Source: Flavobacteriaceae bacterium (GTDB lineage: Bacteria; Bacteroidota; Bacteroidia; Flavobacteriales; Flavobacteriaceae). Taken from it: a DNA stretch of 64,000 nt. Position numbers and translations under genes: made by a program. Position 1 is the stretch's first letter. Each line of letters starts with the position of its first letter. Below are positions 9,155 through 18,674 of the stretch, piece after piece. Under the pieces are notes generated by a model that did not search any database, was not told the DNA's origin, and saw only the letters and a program-made list of their open reading frames with translations. The DNA lies in the NCBI GenBank assembly GCA_014238425.1, contig JABABD010000040.1, positions 124,001 through 188,000 on the forward strand. The letters are read 5' to 3'.

Positions 9155-10012
9155 TTATACTATTCCTTTCAATATTGTTTTTATATGATTTGTGTTTTCC
9201 ATTTCTGAATAAATTGCCTTATAATTATCTGTTTCTAAGTGATTCTTAAATTGCTCAAGATTAGCTATGTATTCTTCTAATATTTCAATAACATTGTCTT
9301 TATTTTGTTCAAAAATAGGTGTCCACATCGCTGGCGAACTCTTGGCTAAACGCACTGTACTTTCAAATCCACTACCCGCCATGTCAAAAATATCGCGCTC
9401 GTTCTTTTCTTTTTCTATCACAGTTTTACCTAGCATAAAAGAACTGATATGTGATAAATGTGATACATACGCAATATGTTTATCATGAGCCTTTGGATTC
9501 ATATACCTAATTCTCATTCCTAGATCCGCAAACAATTTCAGTGCTTTTTCTTGAAGCTTAAAAGCTGTCTCCTCTACCTCACAAATAATATTTGTCTTTC
9601 CATTAAACAAACCAAGTATAGCCGCTTTAGGTCCTGAAAATTCTGTTCCAGCAATAGGATGTGTTGCTAATAGGTTTCTTCGTTTAGGATGAGTCTTAAC
9701 GACATTACAAATGGCTTCTTTGGTCGAGCCTACTTCAATAACCAATGTCTTTTCAGAAATGGCATCTAGTACGTCTTTAATTATCATCAACGATGCATCT
9801 ACTGGAACAGCAATAAGTACCATATCTGCGTTCTCCAAGTCATTAATATTGGCTTTGGCATCTATGAGTCCTATTTCTATTGCTTCATCTAAATGAGATA
9901 CATTAGCATCAATACCGTAAATAGTAGTATTTGGATTGGAGTTTTTTATGTCTAATGCCATACTCCCTCCAATCAAACCTATACCTATAACATATATCTT
10001 TTGCATATCCAT
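9155..10012 (-). CDS. tyrA: Prephenate dehydrogenase
   Basis: NAD(P)-dependent oxidative decarboxylation of prephenate to 4-hydroxyphenylpyruvate for tyrosine. 285 aa. The Rossmann motif VIGIGLIGGSMA is at the N-terminus, VPVDAS follows, and the TyrA signature THPIAGTEFSGP, with its substrate-binding His, is near residue 117; HVSHLSHISSF-type residues (YVSHLSHISSF) lie near 182. There is no ACT domain, unlike many TyrA. The start is immediately after the aminotransferase stop; an ATG two codons in is possible. Co-transcribed with the mutase/DAHP synthase that supplies prephenate. Confidence 0.95.
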   Translation of the reverse strand: MDMQKIYVIGIGLIGGSMALDIKNSNPNTTIYGIDANVSHLDEAIEIGLIDAKANINDLENADMVLIAVPVDASLMIIKDVLDAISEKTLVIEVGSTKEAICNVVKTHPKRRNLLATHPIAGTEFSGPKAAILGLFNGKTNIICEVEETAFKLQEKALKLFADLGMRIRYMNPKAHDKHIAYVSHLSHISSFMLGKTVIEKEKNERDIFDMAGSGFESTVRLAKSSPAMWTPIFEQNKDNVIEILEEYIANLEQFKNHLETDNYKAIYSEMENTNHIKTILKGIV

Positions 10013-11161
10013 TTATTTGAATCTCTCTATAGCTTCTTCTATTTTTTCAGCTGGCATACACAAAGAAAATCTTATATATCCTTCTCCTTGACTACCAAAG
10101 ATACTTCCAGGTGTTATAAACACGCCTTTGGTATCTAATATAATATCAATAAATTCTTCTGATTTCATGGTGAAATCTGGCAATTTAGCCCATACAAAAA
10201 GCCCCGAAGTATGTTTATCATAAGTGCAGTTTAGCATCTCTGCTAGTTGCCATATTAATTGTCGTCTTTCTTCATAAACACTTGCAAGACTTGAAAACCA
10301 CATATTTCCTGAGGACAAGGCTTGAATCGCACCTTTTTGCAATCCATAAAACATCCCAGAATCCATATTGCTTTTTACTTTGATAATATTGTCTATATAC
10401 CTTTTATCACCACAAACCATCCCTATACGCCAACCTGCCATATTAAAAGTTTTACTCAATGAGTTGAGTTCTAAACCAATTTTCTTGGCGCCAGCAACAT
10501 GTAAAAAACTAAGTGGAGACTCGTTTAAAATAAAACTGTACGGATTATCATTAACAACTAAAATATTATGCTTTATAGCAAACGATACGATGTTTTCAAA
10601 ATCTTCTTTAGTAGCCTTCGCGCCAGTAGGCATATGTGGATAATTAATCCACATGACCTTCACTTTAGTAAGATCTCTTTTTTCTAAAGCTTCTATGTCT
10701 GGCATCCAATTATTTTTTTCGGACAGATCATAATTAATTGGCTTAGCTCCAATTAATTTCGTTACGGACTCATAAGTTGGGTATCCAGGATTTGGAATAA
10801 GCACCTCGTCTCTGGGGTTTACAAATGCTAGTGAGATATGCATAATCCCTTCTTTACTTCCCATTAGAGGTAATATTTCATCATTTGGATTCAATCCCAC
10901 ATAAAACTGATCTCTATAAAAATCTGCAATAGCTTGTCTTAATTCAGGTAATCCTTGATAACTCTGGTATTGGTGAGCTTTTTCATCATGTACCCTAAGT
11001 GTCAGTTCATTTATGGCCTGAGATGGCGGTCTCAAATCTGGACTACCAATACCTAAATTAATTATTGGAACTCCTTTAGCAATACGTTTATTTACCTCTC
11101 TCAATTTCTTGGAGAAGTAATATTCTTCAACTGTCTTTAATCGTTTTGCTGGTTCAATCAT
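10013..11161 (-). CDS. PLP-dependent class I/II aminotransferase (probable aromatic aminotransferase)
   Basis: 382-aa fold-type I aminotransferase. The PLP lysine is in NSLSKTFNMAGWRIG near residue 234, and the Asp/Tyr cofactor-binding motif is in VVNDNPYSF near residue 202. GIGSPDLRPP near residue 38 is typical of the LL-DAP/aspartate-aminotransferase subgroup. Its place between pheA and tyrA suggests it transaminates phenylpyruvate and hydroxyphenylpyruvate, the last step to Phe and Tyr. Specificity is inferred from context only. It overlaps pheA by 4 nt. Confidence 0.9.
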   Translation of the reverse strand: MIEPAKRLKTVEEYYFSKKLREVNKRIAKGVPIINLGIGSPDLRPPSQAINELTLRVHDEKAHQYQSYQGLPELRQAIADFYRDQFYVGLNPNDEILPLMGSKEGIMHISLAFVNPRDEVLIPNPGYPTYESVTKLIGAKPINYDLSEKNNWMPDIEALEKRDLTKVKVMWINYPHMPTGAKATKEDFENIVSFAIKHNILVVNDNPYSFILNESPLSFLHVAGAKKIGLELNSLSKTFNMAGWRIGMVCGDKRYIDNIIKVKSNMDSGMFYGLQKGAIQALSSGNMWFSSLASVYEERRQLIWQLAEMLNCTYDKHTSGLFVWAKLPDFTMKSEEFIDIILDTKGVFITPGSIFGSQGEGYIRFSLCMPAEKIEEAIERFK

Positions 11162-11985
11162 ACTCTTGCATTTTTATATTCACCCAACACTTTAAATTCT
11201 TCTGCCATGATTTCAATAATGGCTTTAGCCTTATTAAACTGTTCGTATTTTTCAAATGTCACATCTACAAAAAAAGCATACTTCCACAATGTATTTAATT
11301 TTGGCAAGGATTGGATTTTCGTAAGGTTAAGTTTGCAATCACTCATAACATTAAGCATGGCAGCTAAACTTCCTCTTTTATGATTCAACTCAAATTTTAT
11401 TGATGCCTTATTAATATCAGAAGGGTTTAAAACCGAATTAGATGTCTTAACAACCATAAATCGTGTTTCATTATGCTTCATGGTCTGAATACTTTTTGCT
11501 AAAATTGCTAAATCAAAAATTTCTGCAGCGGTTTTACTTGCAATGGCAGCAATTCCTTGCAATTGATTTTGACAAATTCTTCGGGCCACATCTGCAGTAT
11601 CTTTATCTTCCACCAACTTAATATGTGGGTATTGTTTAAAAAATTCTTTGCATTGCAATAACGCCATAGGATGCGAATGCACTTCTTTGATATCTTGTAT
11701 GGTTTGTTCTTTTAATGCTAATAAATTATGTTGTACATCCAAAAAACACTCTCCAATTATATGTAATTGATGACTATCAATCAACGCATAATTTGGTATA
11801 ATGGATCCAACGATTGAATTCTCAATTGCCATGATAGCGACATCGCTTTTATGAGTTAAAATACTATTTACGAGATCATCAAATGTCAGACACTCATTAA
11901 TCGAGACGTTATCACCAAAGTACTGTTGTGATACTGCATGGTGAAACGATCCTTTAATTCCTTGTATGGCTACTATATTTTTCAT
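11158..11985 (-). CDS. pheA: Prephenate dehydratase
   Basis: Converts prephenate to phenylpyruvate. 275 aa: a periplasmic-binding-protein-like catalytic domain (IAIQGIKGSFHHAV at the start; NSIVGSIIPNY near residue 57; the TRFMVV catalytic Thr-Arg-Phe near residue 173) followed by an ACT domain (KFELNHKRGSLAAMLNVM). In the ACT domain the usual GALV/ESRP phenylalanine-binding motifs read RGSL and KIQSLP, so allosteric control may differ. It is a stand-alone PDT without fused mutase. The start codon lies 2 nt beyond the T-run of the attenuator terminator, so expression needs read-through. Confidence 0.95.
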   Translation of the reverse strand: MKNIVAIQGIKGSFHHAVSQQYFGDNVSINECLTFDDLVNSILTHKSDVAIMAIENSIVGSIIPNYALIDSHQLHIIGECFLDVQHNLLALKEQTIQDIKEVHSHPMALLQCKEFFKQYPHIKLVEDKDTADVARRICQNQLQGIAAIASKTAAEIFDLAILAKSIQTMKHNETRFMVVKTSNSVLNPSDINKASIKFELNHKRGSLAAMLNVMSDCKLNLTKIQSLPKLNTLWKYAFFVDVTFEKYEQFNKAKAIIEIMAEEFKVLGEYKNARV

Positions 11986-11987
11986 AT

Positions 11988-12020
11988 AAAAAAAGTCCCG
12001 ATGTTTTTATCGAGACTTTA
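11988..12020 (-). terminator. Attenuator terminator of the aromatic operon
   Basis: The minus-strand RNA forms an 11-bp stem, AAAGTCTCGAT with ATCGGGACTTT (one G-U pair), closed by the 6-nt loop AAAAAC and followed by a run of seven T. It ends 2-3 nt before the pheA ATG. Its 5' arm can instead pair with an identical copy of the 3' arm that lies inside the leader peptide gene, the design expected for transcription attenuation. Confidence 0.9.
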
Positions 12021-12059
12021 AATTATTTATGTTTTATTAATTACAAACACAAAGTCCCG
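12011..12059 (-). promoter_or_regulatory. Alternative antiterminator pairing for the pheA attenuator
   Basis: The 9-mer CGGGACTTT occurs twice on the minus strand: at 12059-12051, inside the leader ORF, and at 12000-11992, as the 3' arm of the terminator. Both can pair with AAAGTCTCG at 12019-12011. If a ribosome stalls on the aromatic codons upstream, the first copy is free and captures the terminator 5' arm (antitermination). If the ribosome reaches the leader stop at 12041, it covers the first copy and the terminator forms. The mechanism is inferred from the base pairing. Confidence 0.75.
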
Positions 12060-12115
12060 TTCTTTCCAAAATAGAAAAAATAAAACCACACGTTATAAAT
12101 AAAATTTCTTTTCAT
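12041..12115 (-). CDS. Aromatic-rich leader peptide of the phe/tyr operon (24 aa)
   Basis: A 24-codon reading frame with an ATG at 12115 and TAA at 12041-12043. Residues 5-16 read F-I-Y-N-V-W-F-Y-F-F-Y-F: five Phe, three Tyr and one Trp in twelve codons. It sits in the 5' leader of pheA, upstream of the terminator and overlapping the antiterminator segment. This composition and position match classical attenuation leader peptides, here sensing Phe-, Tyr- and possibly Trp-tRNA charging. The peptide itself probably has no other role. It is too short for standard gene callers. Confidence 0.85.
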   Translation of the reverse strand: MKRNFIYNVWFYFFYFGKNGTLCL

Positions 12116-12170
12116 ATTCTTAATACGCTGCTAATGTAATTAATAATTCGAGAAATCAAAATACTATCAT

Positions 12171-12221
12171 AGCGTTTTTTACATTATACTATAAGTTTTA
12201 ATGAATTGATTAAAAAACGCT
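12171..12221. repeat. Inverted repeat between the aromatic operon and gldA
   Basis: Perfect 11-bp arms AGCGTTTTTTA (12171-12181) and TAAAAAACGCT (12211-12221), separated by 29 nt, lie between the divergent pheA leader and gldA. The arms could form a cruciform or hairpin, or be paired operator half-sites for a dimeric regulator. No copy was noticed elsewhere in the window. Confidence 0.6.
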
Positions 12222-12263
12222 TTTAAATTAGATAATGTTTATTTTTGAATCAAAGTTTTCATC

Positions 12264-13160
12264 ATGTCCATAACAGTAGAACAAATCTCAAAGGTCTATG
12301 ACCAACAAAAAGCATTAGACAAGATTTCCTTTAGTATAAAAAAAGGAGAGATTGTTGGTTTTTTAGGCCCCAATGGTGCAGGTAAGTCTACCATGATGAA
12401 GATTTTAACTACGTATCTTAAAGCATCTGAAGGGAAAGCAAGTGTTAATGATTTTGATGTTTCATCTAATCAAATAAATGTACAGAAAAGTGTGGGCTAT
12501 TTACCAGAGCACAATCCTTTGTATTTAGATATGTATGTTAGAGAATATTTGGAGTTCAATGCATCCGTATACAACACTTCAAAAACTAGAATTAATGAAA
12601 TCGTAGAGCTTACGGGATTGCTTCCAGAAGCACACAAGAAAATCAGTCAATTATCAAAAGGATATCGTCAGCGCGTTGGTTTAGCAAATGCATTACTTCA
12701 TAATCCAGAAGTTTTGATTCTAGATGAACCTACTACTGGATTAGATCCCAATCAGCTTATCGAAATCAGGCAACTCATAAGGCAAGTTGGAAAAGAAAAA
12801 ACAGTATTGTTATCTACGCATATCATGCAAGAAGTAGAAGCCATTTGCGACCGTGTTATCATCATTAATAAAGGGAAGATTGTAGCTGACAAAAGCTTAA
12901 AAGAATTAAAAACGAATCAAGAACAAATAATTGAAGTAGAATTTGATTATCGCGTTGAAGATGTAGCTTTAAAAAACTTAAAATCCGTAAAATCCGTAAA
13001 AAATATGCATGATTTCTTATATGAGATTACGTTTTCAGTTGAAAAAGACATGCGCTCAGAAGTGTTTGATTTTGCTCACGACAATGGATTGAAAATATTA
13101 AAATTGAATCAAAAAAATGCTAGTTTAGAGAGTCTTTTCCGAGAATTGACCTCTAGTTAA
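12264..13160 (+). CDS. gldA: Gliding-motility ABC transporter ATP-binding protein
   Basis: 298-aa ABC ATPase. Walker A GPNGAGKSTMMK is near residue 38, the signature is LSKGYRQRVGLANAL, Walker B is VLILDEPTTGLDP and the switch His is in LLSTHIMQEVEA. The whole length and C-terminal extension match GldA, the ATPase that pairs with GldF/GldG in Flavobacteria and is needed for gliding. gldF/gldG are not adjacent here. A TATTTTTG (-7-like) sequence at 12240-12247 may be its promoter but lacks a clear -33 element. The stop overlaps the convergent DUF2807 gene by 4 nt. Confidence 0.92.
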   Translation: MSITVEQISKVYDQQKALDKISFSIKKGEIVGFLGPNGAGKSTMMKILTTYLKASEGKASVNDFDVSSNQINVQKSVGYLPEHNPLYLDMYVREYLEFNASVYNTSKTRINEIVELTGLLPEAHKKISQLSKGYRQRVGLANALLHNPEVLILDEPTTGLDPNQLIEIRQLIRQVGKEKTVLLSTHIMQEVEAICDRVIIINKGKIVADKSLKELKTNQEQIIEVEFDYRVEDVALKNLKSVKSVKNMHDFLYEITFSVEKDMRSEVFDFAHDNGLKILKLNQKNASLESLFRELTSS

Positions 13161-13912
13161 TCCTGAAAAATAAGCCTTCCTGTATAAAACTCTTCTACAT
13201 CAACTGTAGGAGGTTCATTTAGAGATATCACATTGCCTGTACTCCGTATTTCACCTGTTAAAGATAGCTGAGGATTTATAATAATATCATTACTACCTCT
13301 ATGAAATATATCTACATTTTGAACCATTAAATTAGCGCCTTCAAAACGTCCATCTCCTGAAAAAAACTCTATACTCAAATCTGTTACTGAGCCAGACAAA
13401 AATACATTGGTAATGTCGTTAGTAATTATAGATATTAAATCACAATTAACATCAAGATCAAAATCACCATCAGAGTGGTATAGTCCATCTCCAACTCCAA
13501 AAGCGTCAGATAATAATTTAAGATCACTATAATTTAGTGTCCCATTGCTTCTTACTGTTATACCTGAACTATTTCTTATTTCAGTAATACTAGGAGAGCT
13601 CACAAACACTTTAGTAATGCCGTAATCTCGAGTAAGATTACACCCATTGTTATTCCTAACCAATAGATGTCCATTTTCAACGGTCACTTCAATTTCATTC
13701 AGTAAGAACTCGCCCGTTTCGATAACTACTTTTTGGGTCGCTTCGTCTTTAATTACAAGTTCTATTCGTTCAAATACAATAATTTTATCAAACGTATCTA
13801 CATTAAACTCTTTTTGTATAATGCTTCCAGCATTCTGAAAACAATCAGGCACGTTTTCTCCATTGCAAGAAAACAACAGGGTCACAACTATTATATAAGC
13901 AAATTTTTTCAT
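13157..13912 (-). CDS. Head-GIN (DUF2807) domain lipoprotein
   Basis: 251 aa with a lipoprotein signal peptide (VTLLFSC|NGENV, cysteine at residue 16). Then comes a repetitive beta-helix of the auto-transporter adhesin head-GIN type: repeated short strands such as FDKIIVFERIELVI, VEVTVENGHLLVRNN and ITEIRNSSGITV. It is probably anchored in the outer membrane or periplasmic face. The family is common in Bacteroidota and its function is unknown. It ends convergently with gldA, sharing 4 nt, and lies 2 nt downstream of the PagL-like gene, so those two are probably one operon. Confidence 0.85.
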   Translation of the reverse strand: MKKFAYIIVVTLLFSCNGENVPDCFQNAGSIIQKEFNVDTFDKIIVFERIELVIKDEATQKVVIETGEFLLNEIEVTVENGHLLVRNNNGCNLTRDYGITKVFVSSPSITEIRNSSGITVRSNGTLNYSDLKLLSDAFGVGDGLYHSDGDFDLDVNCDLISIITNDITNVFLSGSVTDLSIEFFSGDGRFEGANLMVQNVDIFHRGSNDIIINPQLSLTGEIRSTGNVISLNEPPTVDVEEFYTGRLIFQD

Positions 13913-13914
13913 CT

Positions 13915-15009
13915 CTATAACCTCATTCCTATTCCAAATTCAACAGCCTCTGCCTTGGCACCGTGCGATTTTAATGTAATAGCTCCAAATACTTTATTAC
14001 CAAAATAACGCTTTAAACCTATCCTATTATAAACGCGTCCTTCAAAATCGTAAGGATAATACACGTAATATCCTAACTGAGCCTCAAACGACATTTTATT
14101 AATAAATAATTCATGACCAACAAATACACCTATTCGTTTCCAATCTTCATCTCCACTTACATTAAAACTAGGAAATGCGACAGAATAAAAATAAATCAAT
14201 TCTTTTAAGAATTTTGAAAAGAAGACATCAGTTCCAAACTGAATGGCACTTTTTCTATTTAAGCGTTTATCTGCATACCCAGAAATAATCAAGAACGGAA
14301 ACTGACCCATACCATTTATATCGCTTTCATTAATTCCGCTACGTAAAGCAATATTGTATTTTATGTTTTCTTTAAACTTCTTATCTTCTGTTGAAGGAAT
14401 ATATTCAGGTTCATTCTCATAATCTAACAAATAATTAGCTCCTAAATTAAACGTAAATGTATTTGTAGAATTATTAGGAGCTCTGAAGTTGGCATTGCTA
14501 TAGTGCACTATTGAAATTCCTGCCTGAAGTCCAAAGCCTTTAAAAATATTTTCTTTTCTGTAATTCAACATGACATAAGTAGAACTCAACAAGTCAGATC
14601 CATAGGCATTATTTATGAAATTTTTCTCCTTGTCGTAAGGATTTGTAGTATACGCAATTCCTTGCCCTAAACGAAACATAAGGTGGCGTTTCAGAAAATA
14701 AAAATTATAGTGAGCATACAATCCATAATTTTCTCCAAGATATTGATTCTTCATATCCTGATACACAAATGAGAATCCCCAATCTGGATAGTTATATCTG
14801 CTTTCCCAGGGTTTAAAACCATAAGTTTTCCTGTTATAACCTAAAATCAAACCGGTTGGATGATCTGTAATAAGATGAGAAATATCAGGATTGTGCTCTA
14901 GTATAGTGCCATAAAAATAATTGACATCCAAAGTAAATAGCTTAGGATCTTCCTGAGCAAGAGATACACTGGTAAAAATCAAAAAAATGTAGGCTAACAG
15001 TTTTTGCAT
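13915..15009 (-). CDS. PagL-like acyloxyacyl hydrolase (lipid A 3-O-deacylase family)
   Basis: 364 aa with a signal peptide ending near SLAQE. Alternating amphipathic strands and a C-terminal aromatic residue pattern indicate an outer-membrane beta-barrel. The motif IVHYSNANF near residue 168 supplies the His-Ser pair typical of PagL-type active sites. In PagL these remove the 3-O acyl chain of lipid A. The protein is longer than canonical PagL (about 170 aa) because of an additional C-terminal barrel region (about 220-364). Substrate is inferred from family. Confidence 0.8.
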   Translation of the reverse strand: MQKLLAYIFLIFTSVSLAQEDPKLFTLDVNYFYGTILEHNPDISHLITDHPTGLILGYNRKTYGFKPWESRYNYPDWGFSFVYQDMKNQYLGENYGLYAHYNFYFLKRHLMFRLGQGIAYTTNPYDKEKNFINNAYGSDLLSSTYVMLNYRKENIFKGFGLQAGISIVHYSNANFRAPNNSTNTFTFNLGANYLLDYENEPEYIPSTEDKKFKENIKYNIALRSGINESDINGMGQFPFLIISGYADKRLNRKSAIQFGTDVFFSKFLKELIYFYSVAFPSFNVSGDEDWKRIGVFVGHELFINKMSFEAQLGYYVYYPYDFEGRVYNRIGLKRYFGNKVFGAITLKSHGAKAEAVEFGIGMRL

Positions 15010-15042
15010 TGCTTTATAATCACAGCAAATGTAGTTTTTTTA

Positions 15043-15996
15043 TTAGAATACCTTTGATGCAATAGCCTTGATGTTCGATGAATTGCCCATAGAATAATAG
15101 TGCAAGACAGGCACTCCTGCTTTTAAAAGTTCCTTGGACTGTTTTATTGCCCATTCTATACCGACTTGTCTAACCTGCTTATTGTCTTTACACTTCTCAA
15201 CCTCCTCTATAAGTTCTTCAGGAATATCAATCTTGAATACATGCGGTAATAACTGTAGATGCCTAGTTATTGCTATTGGTTTTATACCAGGAATAATAGG
15301 CACATCAATACCTGCTTCTCGTGCTGCCTCAACAAAATGAAAATATTTAGAATTATCGAAGAACATCTGTGTTACCACATAATCGGCACCAGCATCAACT
15401 TTTTCTTTAAGTCTTTTAAGATCCGTTTGTAGCGATGGCGCTTCAATATGTTTTTCCGGATATCCAGCTACACCAATACAAAAATCGGCTCTATCATCTA
15501 CTTCCATGACATCATGCAAGTATTTTCCTCTGTTCAAGTTCTTAACCTGACCAACAAGATCTCGTGCATATTGATGTCCTCCATTTGATGCCTCAAAATA
15601 CCTCTGGTGCTTCATTGCATCTCCACGTAAGGCCATTATGTTATTTATACCTAGGTAATGACAATCTACAAGAAGATACTCTGTTTCTTCCTTGGTAAAA
15701 CCTCCACACAATACATGAGGCACAGTGTCCACATTAAATTTGTGCTTTATAGCTGCGCAAATACCAACGGTTCCTGGGCGCATTCTTGTGATTTTTCTAT
15801 CTAGCAATCCATCTCTATCAATATAAACATATTCTTCCCTAGAAGTAGTCACATCTATAAAAGGAGGATTGAACTCCATTAATGGATTTATATTATCATA
15901 CAATTCTTGAATATTCTTGCCTTTTTTAGGAGGAATGATTTCAAATGAAAACAAGGTCTTTCCCTTAGCATTTTTTATATGGTCTGTAACTTTCAT
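15043..15996 (-). CDS. metF: Methylenetetrahydrofolate reductase
   Basis: FAD enzyme that reduces 5,10-methylene-THF to 5-methyl-THF, the methyl donor for MetH. 317 aa, with FSFEIIPPKKGKN at the N-terminus (catalytic Glu), DVTTSREEY, MALRGDAMKHQ near residue 125, and GADYVVTQMFFDNSKY near residue 210. It starts 2 nt after the metH stop and is last in the SAM-riboswitch-controlled methionine operon. Confidence 0.97.
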   Translation of the reverse strand: MKVTDHIKNAKGKTLFSFEIIPPKKGKNIQELYDNINPLMEFNPPFIDVTTSREEYVYIDRDGLLDRKITRMRPGTVGICAAIKHKFNVDTVPHVLCGGFTKEETEYLLVDCHYLGINNIMALRGDAMKHQRYFEASNGGHQYARDLVGQVKNLNRGKYLHDVMEVDDRADFCIGVAGYPEKHIEAPSLQTDLKRLKEKVDAGADYVVTQMFFDNSKYFHFVEAAREAGIDVPIIPGIKPIAITRHLQLLPHVFKIDIPEELIEEVEKCKDNKQVRQVGIEWAIKQSKELLKAGVPVLHYYSMGNSSNIKAIASKVF

Positions 15997-15998
15997 TG

Positions 15999-18674
15999 TT
16001 ATTCTGCAAGGTTAGGGTTAAGCCATTTTCTGGCTTCATCTTCACTTATATTTCTACGTTTGGCGTAATCTTTTAATTGGTCTTCTGTAATCTTTCCAAG
16101 TCCAAAGTACTTTGCCTCTGGATTCCCGAAATAATAACCGCTTACACTAGCAGCTGGCCACATAGCAAGGCTTTCTGTCAATTCTACTCCAATGACTTCA
16201 TTTACATTCAACAATTTCCAAATGGTTTTCTTTTCCAAATGATCAGGACACGCTGGATAACCTGGTGCAGGACGAATACCTTTATACGTTTCTTTTATCA
16301 ACTCTTCATTAGATAGAGTCTCTCCCTCTGCATACCCCCAAATAGTGGTTCGCACCTCTTTATGCAAATACTCTGCAAAGGCTTCAGCCAAACGATCAGC
16401 CAATGCCTTTATCATTATAGAATTATAATCGTCATTATCTTCTTCAAATTTTGTTGCCAATTCTTGTGTTCCAAATCCTGTTGAAACACAAAAACAACCC
16501 ATATAATCTTGCTTTCCTGAATTTTTTGGCGCAACGAAATCTGCCAACGCTATATTTGGCACTCCATCGCGTTTCTTGAGTTGCTGACGAAGACTCAAGA
16601 AGGTTTCGACAACTTCTCCGTTATCACTGTAGACTTCAATATCGTCATCATTTACTGTATTAGCGGGAAATAATCCAAAAATGGCTTTCGCTTTTAATAA
16701 TTTTTCATCAAAAATGCGTTTCAATAATTCCTGTGCATCACTAAACAATTCTGTTGCTTGTTCACCAACTACATCATCAGTTAATATATTCGGGTATTTC
16801 CCATGTAAATCCCAACTTCTGAAAAATGGACTCCAATCTATGAAGTCTTCAAGTTTAGTAATATCAAAATCTTCAATGACTTGAATACCTAGTTGTTTAG
16901 GCTTCACGATTTCTGAAGCATTCCAATCTATTTGAAACTTCTTTTTTCGAGCTTCTTCAATTGATATATAATCTTTTTGTTTTCCTCTTTTTAAGAATTG
17001 TTCCCTAAACTTATCATATTCCTCGCGAATTTGATTTTTATAAGGTTGACTGTCTTTCTGCAATAACTCTCCAACAACGGTGACTGCTCTAGATGCATCA
17101 TTTATATGAACTACAGCATTATTATAGTTAGGCGCAATTTTCACTGAAGTATGTGCTCTAGATGTTGTAGCACCACCAATAATTAATGGAACAGATAAAT
17201 TCTTTTTTTCCATTTCTTTAGAAACATAGACCATTTCGTCAAGTGACGGTGTAATCAATCCGCTAAGACCAATAATATCCACGCCTTCTTTTATAGCTGT
17301 TTCTATAATTTTTTCCGGAGGCACCATAACACCTAAATCAACTATTTCGTAATTGTTACAGCCAAGAACCACACTCACAATATTTTTGCCAATATCATGT
17401 ACATCACCCTTTACGGTTGCCATTAATATCTTTCCTGCAAATTCTACTTTGCCATCTTTTTCAGCTTCAATATATGGTTGTAAATAAGCTACTGCTTTTT
17501 TCATTACGCGGGCCGATTTCACCACTTGAGGCAAGAACATTTTTCCGCTTCCGAAGAGGTCACCAACCACATTCATACCAATCATCAAGTTTCCTTCGAT
17601 AACTTCTATAGGTCTTTTCGCTACTTGTCTTGCTTCTTCAACATCTTCAATGATAAATGCATCAATACCTTTTACTAAGGCATGAGTAATCCTATCTTGT
17701 AATGGCTCGTTTCTCCATTCTTGAACAGCATCATCAACTTCTTTCTTATTGTCTTTTACTGTTTCAGCAAAGTCAACTAATCGTTCTGTAGCATCATCTC
17801 TTCTATCAAATAATACATCTTCAACTAATTCGAGTAATTCTTTATCGATTTCGTCATAGATTTCGAGCATCGCAGGATTTACAATACCCATATTCATTCC
17901 ATTTTTTATGGCATGAAAGAGAAAAGCAGAATGCATAGCCTCCCTAACGGTATTATTTCCTCTAAACGAAAATGACACATTACTCACACCTCCCGAAACA
18001 TTGGCATAAGGCAAATTTTCTCGTATCCATTTGGTAGCGTTAAAGAAATCTAGTGCATTTAATCTATGCTCTTCCATTCCTGTTGCTACAGGAAAAATAT
18101 TAGGATCAAAAATGATGTCTTGAGGCGGAAAATTGACCTCGTTTACTAGGAAATCATAGGAACGTTTGCAAATATCAATACGTCTTTGATAGTTGTCTGC
18201 CTGCCCTGTTTCGTCAAAAGCCATTACAACAACAGCAGCTCCGTAACGTTTAACTAATGTCGCTTGGCGTTTGAATTCTTCCTCACCCTCTTTTAAACTA
18301 ATTGAATTGACAACACATTTACCTTGTGCAACTCGTAACCCAGCTTCAATGATGCTCCACTTGGAGCTATCAATCATAATTGGGATTCGGGCAATATCTG
18401 GTTCGGAGGCTATTAAATTCAAAAAAGTAGTCATAGCATATACACCATCCAGCATGCCTTCGTCCATATTGACATCTAAAATCTGCGCGCCTCCATCTAC
18501 TTGATGTCTTGCAACTTCTAATGCTTCATCATATTTCTCTTCTTTAATGAGTCGTAGAAATTTTCGCGAACCAGTGACATTGGTGCGTTCTCCAACATTA
18601 ATGAAGTTGCTTTCTAGTGTTACGACCAAAGGCTCTAGCCCAGATAGGGTCAAATATTTATTGGAATCAGCCAT
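15999..18674 (-). CDS. metH: Methionine synthase, folate/cobalamin/activation module (split MetH, second part)
   Basis: 891 aa covering the methyl-THF (pterin)-binding barrel ([16 protein letters not shown] at about 25), the helical cap and cobalamin-binding domain ([14 protein letters not shown], the DxHxxG base-off motif, near residue 428), and the C-terminal SAM-dependent reactivation domain ([15 protein letters not shown] near residue 825). The N-terminal homocysteine domain of canonical MetH is a separate upstream gene; the stop and start overlap by one base. The two polypeptides together should form a complete B12-dependent methionine synthase. The split is known in Bacteroidota. Confidence 0.96.
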   Translation of the reverse strand: MADSNKYLTLSGLEPLVVTLESNFINVGERTNVTGSRKFLRLIKEEKYDEALEVARHQVDGGAQILDVNMDEGMLDGVYAMTTFLNLIASEPDIARIPIMIDSSKWSIIEAGLRVAQGKCVVNSISLKEGEEEFKRQATLVKRYGAAVVVMAFDETGQADNYQRRIDICKRSYDFLVNEVNFPPQDIIFDPNIFPVATGMEEHRLNALDFFNATKWIRENLPYANVSGGVSNVSFSFRGNNTVREAMHSAFLFHAIKNGMNMGIVNPAMLEIYDEIDKELLELVEDVLFDRRDDATERLVDFAETVKDNKKEVDDAVQEWRNEPLQDRITHALVKGIDAFIIEDVEEARQVAKRPIEVIEGNLMIGMNVVGDLFGSGKMFLPQVVKSARVMKKAVAYLQPYIEAEKDGKVEFAGKILMATVKGDVHDIGKNIVSVVLGCNNYEIVDLGVMVPPEKIIETAIKEGVDIIGLSGLITPSLDEMVYVSKEMEKKNLSVPLIIGGATTSRAHTSVKIAPNYNNAVVHINDASRAVTVVGELLQKDSQPYKNQIREEYDKFREQFLKRGKQKDYISIEEARKKKFQIDWNASEIVKPKQLGIQVIEDFDITKLEDFIDWSPFFRSWDLHGKYPNILTDDVVGEQATELFSDAQELLKRIFDEKLLKAKAIFGLFPANTVNDDDIEVYSDNGEVVETFLSLRQQLKKRDGVPNIALADFVAPKNSGKQDYMGCFCVSTGFGTQELATKFEEDNDDYNSIMIKALADRLAEAFAEYLHKEVRTTIWGYAEGETLSNEELIKETYKGIRPAPGYPACPDHLEKKTIWKLLNVNEVIGVELTESLAMWPAASVSGYYFGNPEAKYFGLGKITEDQLKDYAKRRNISEDEARKWLNPNLAE

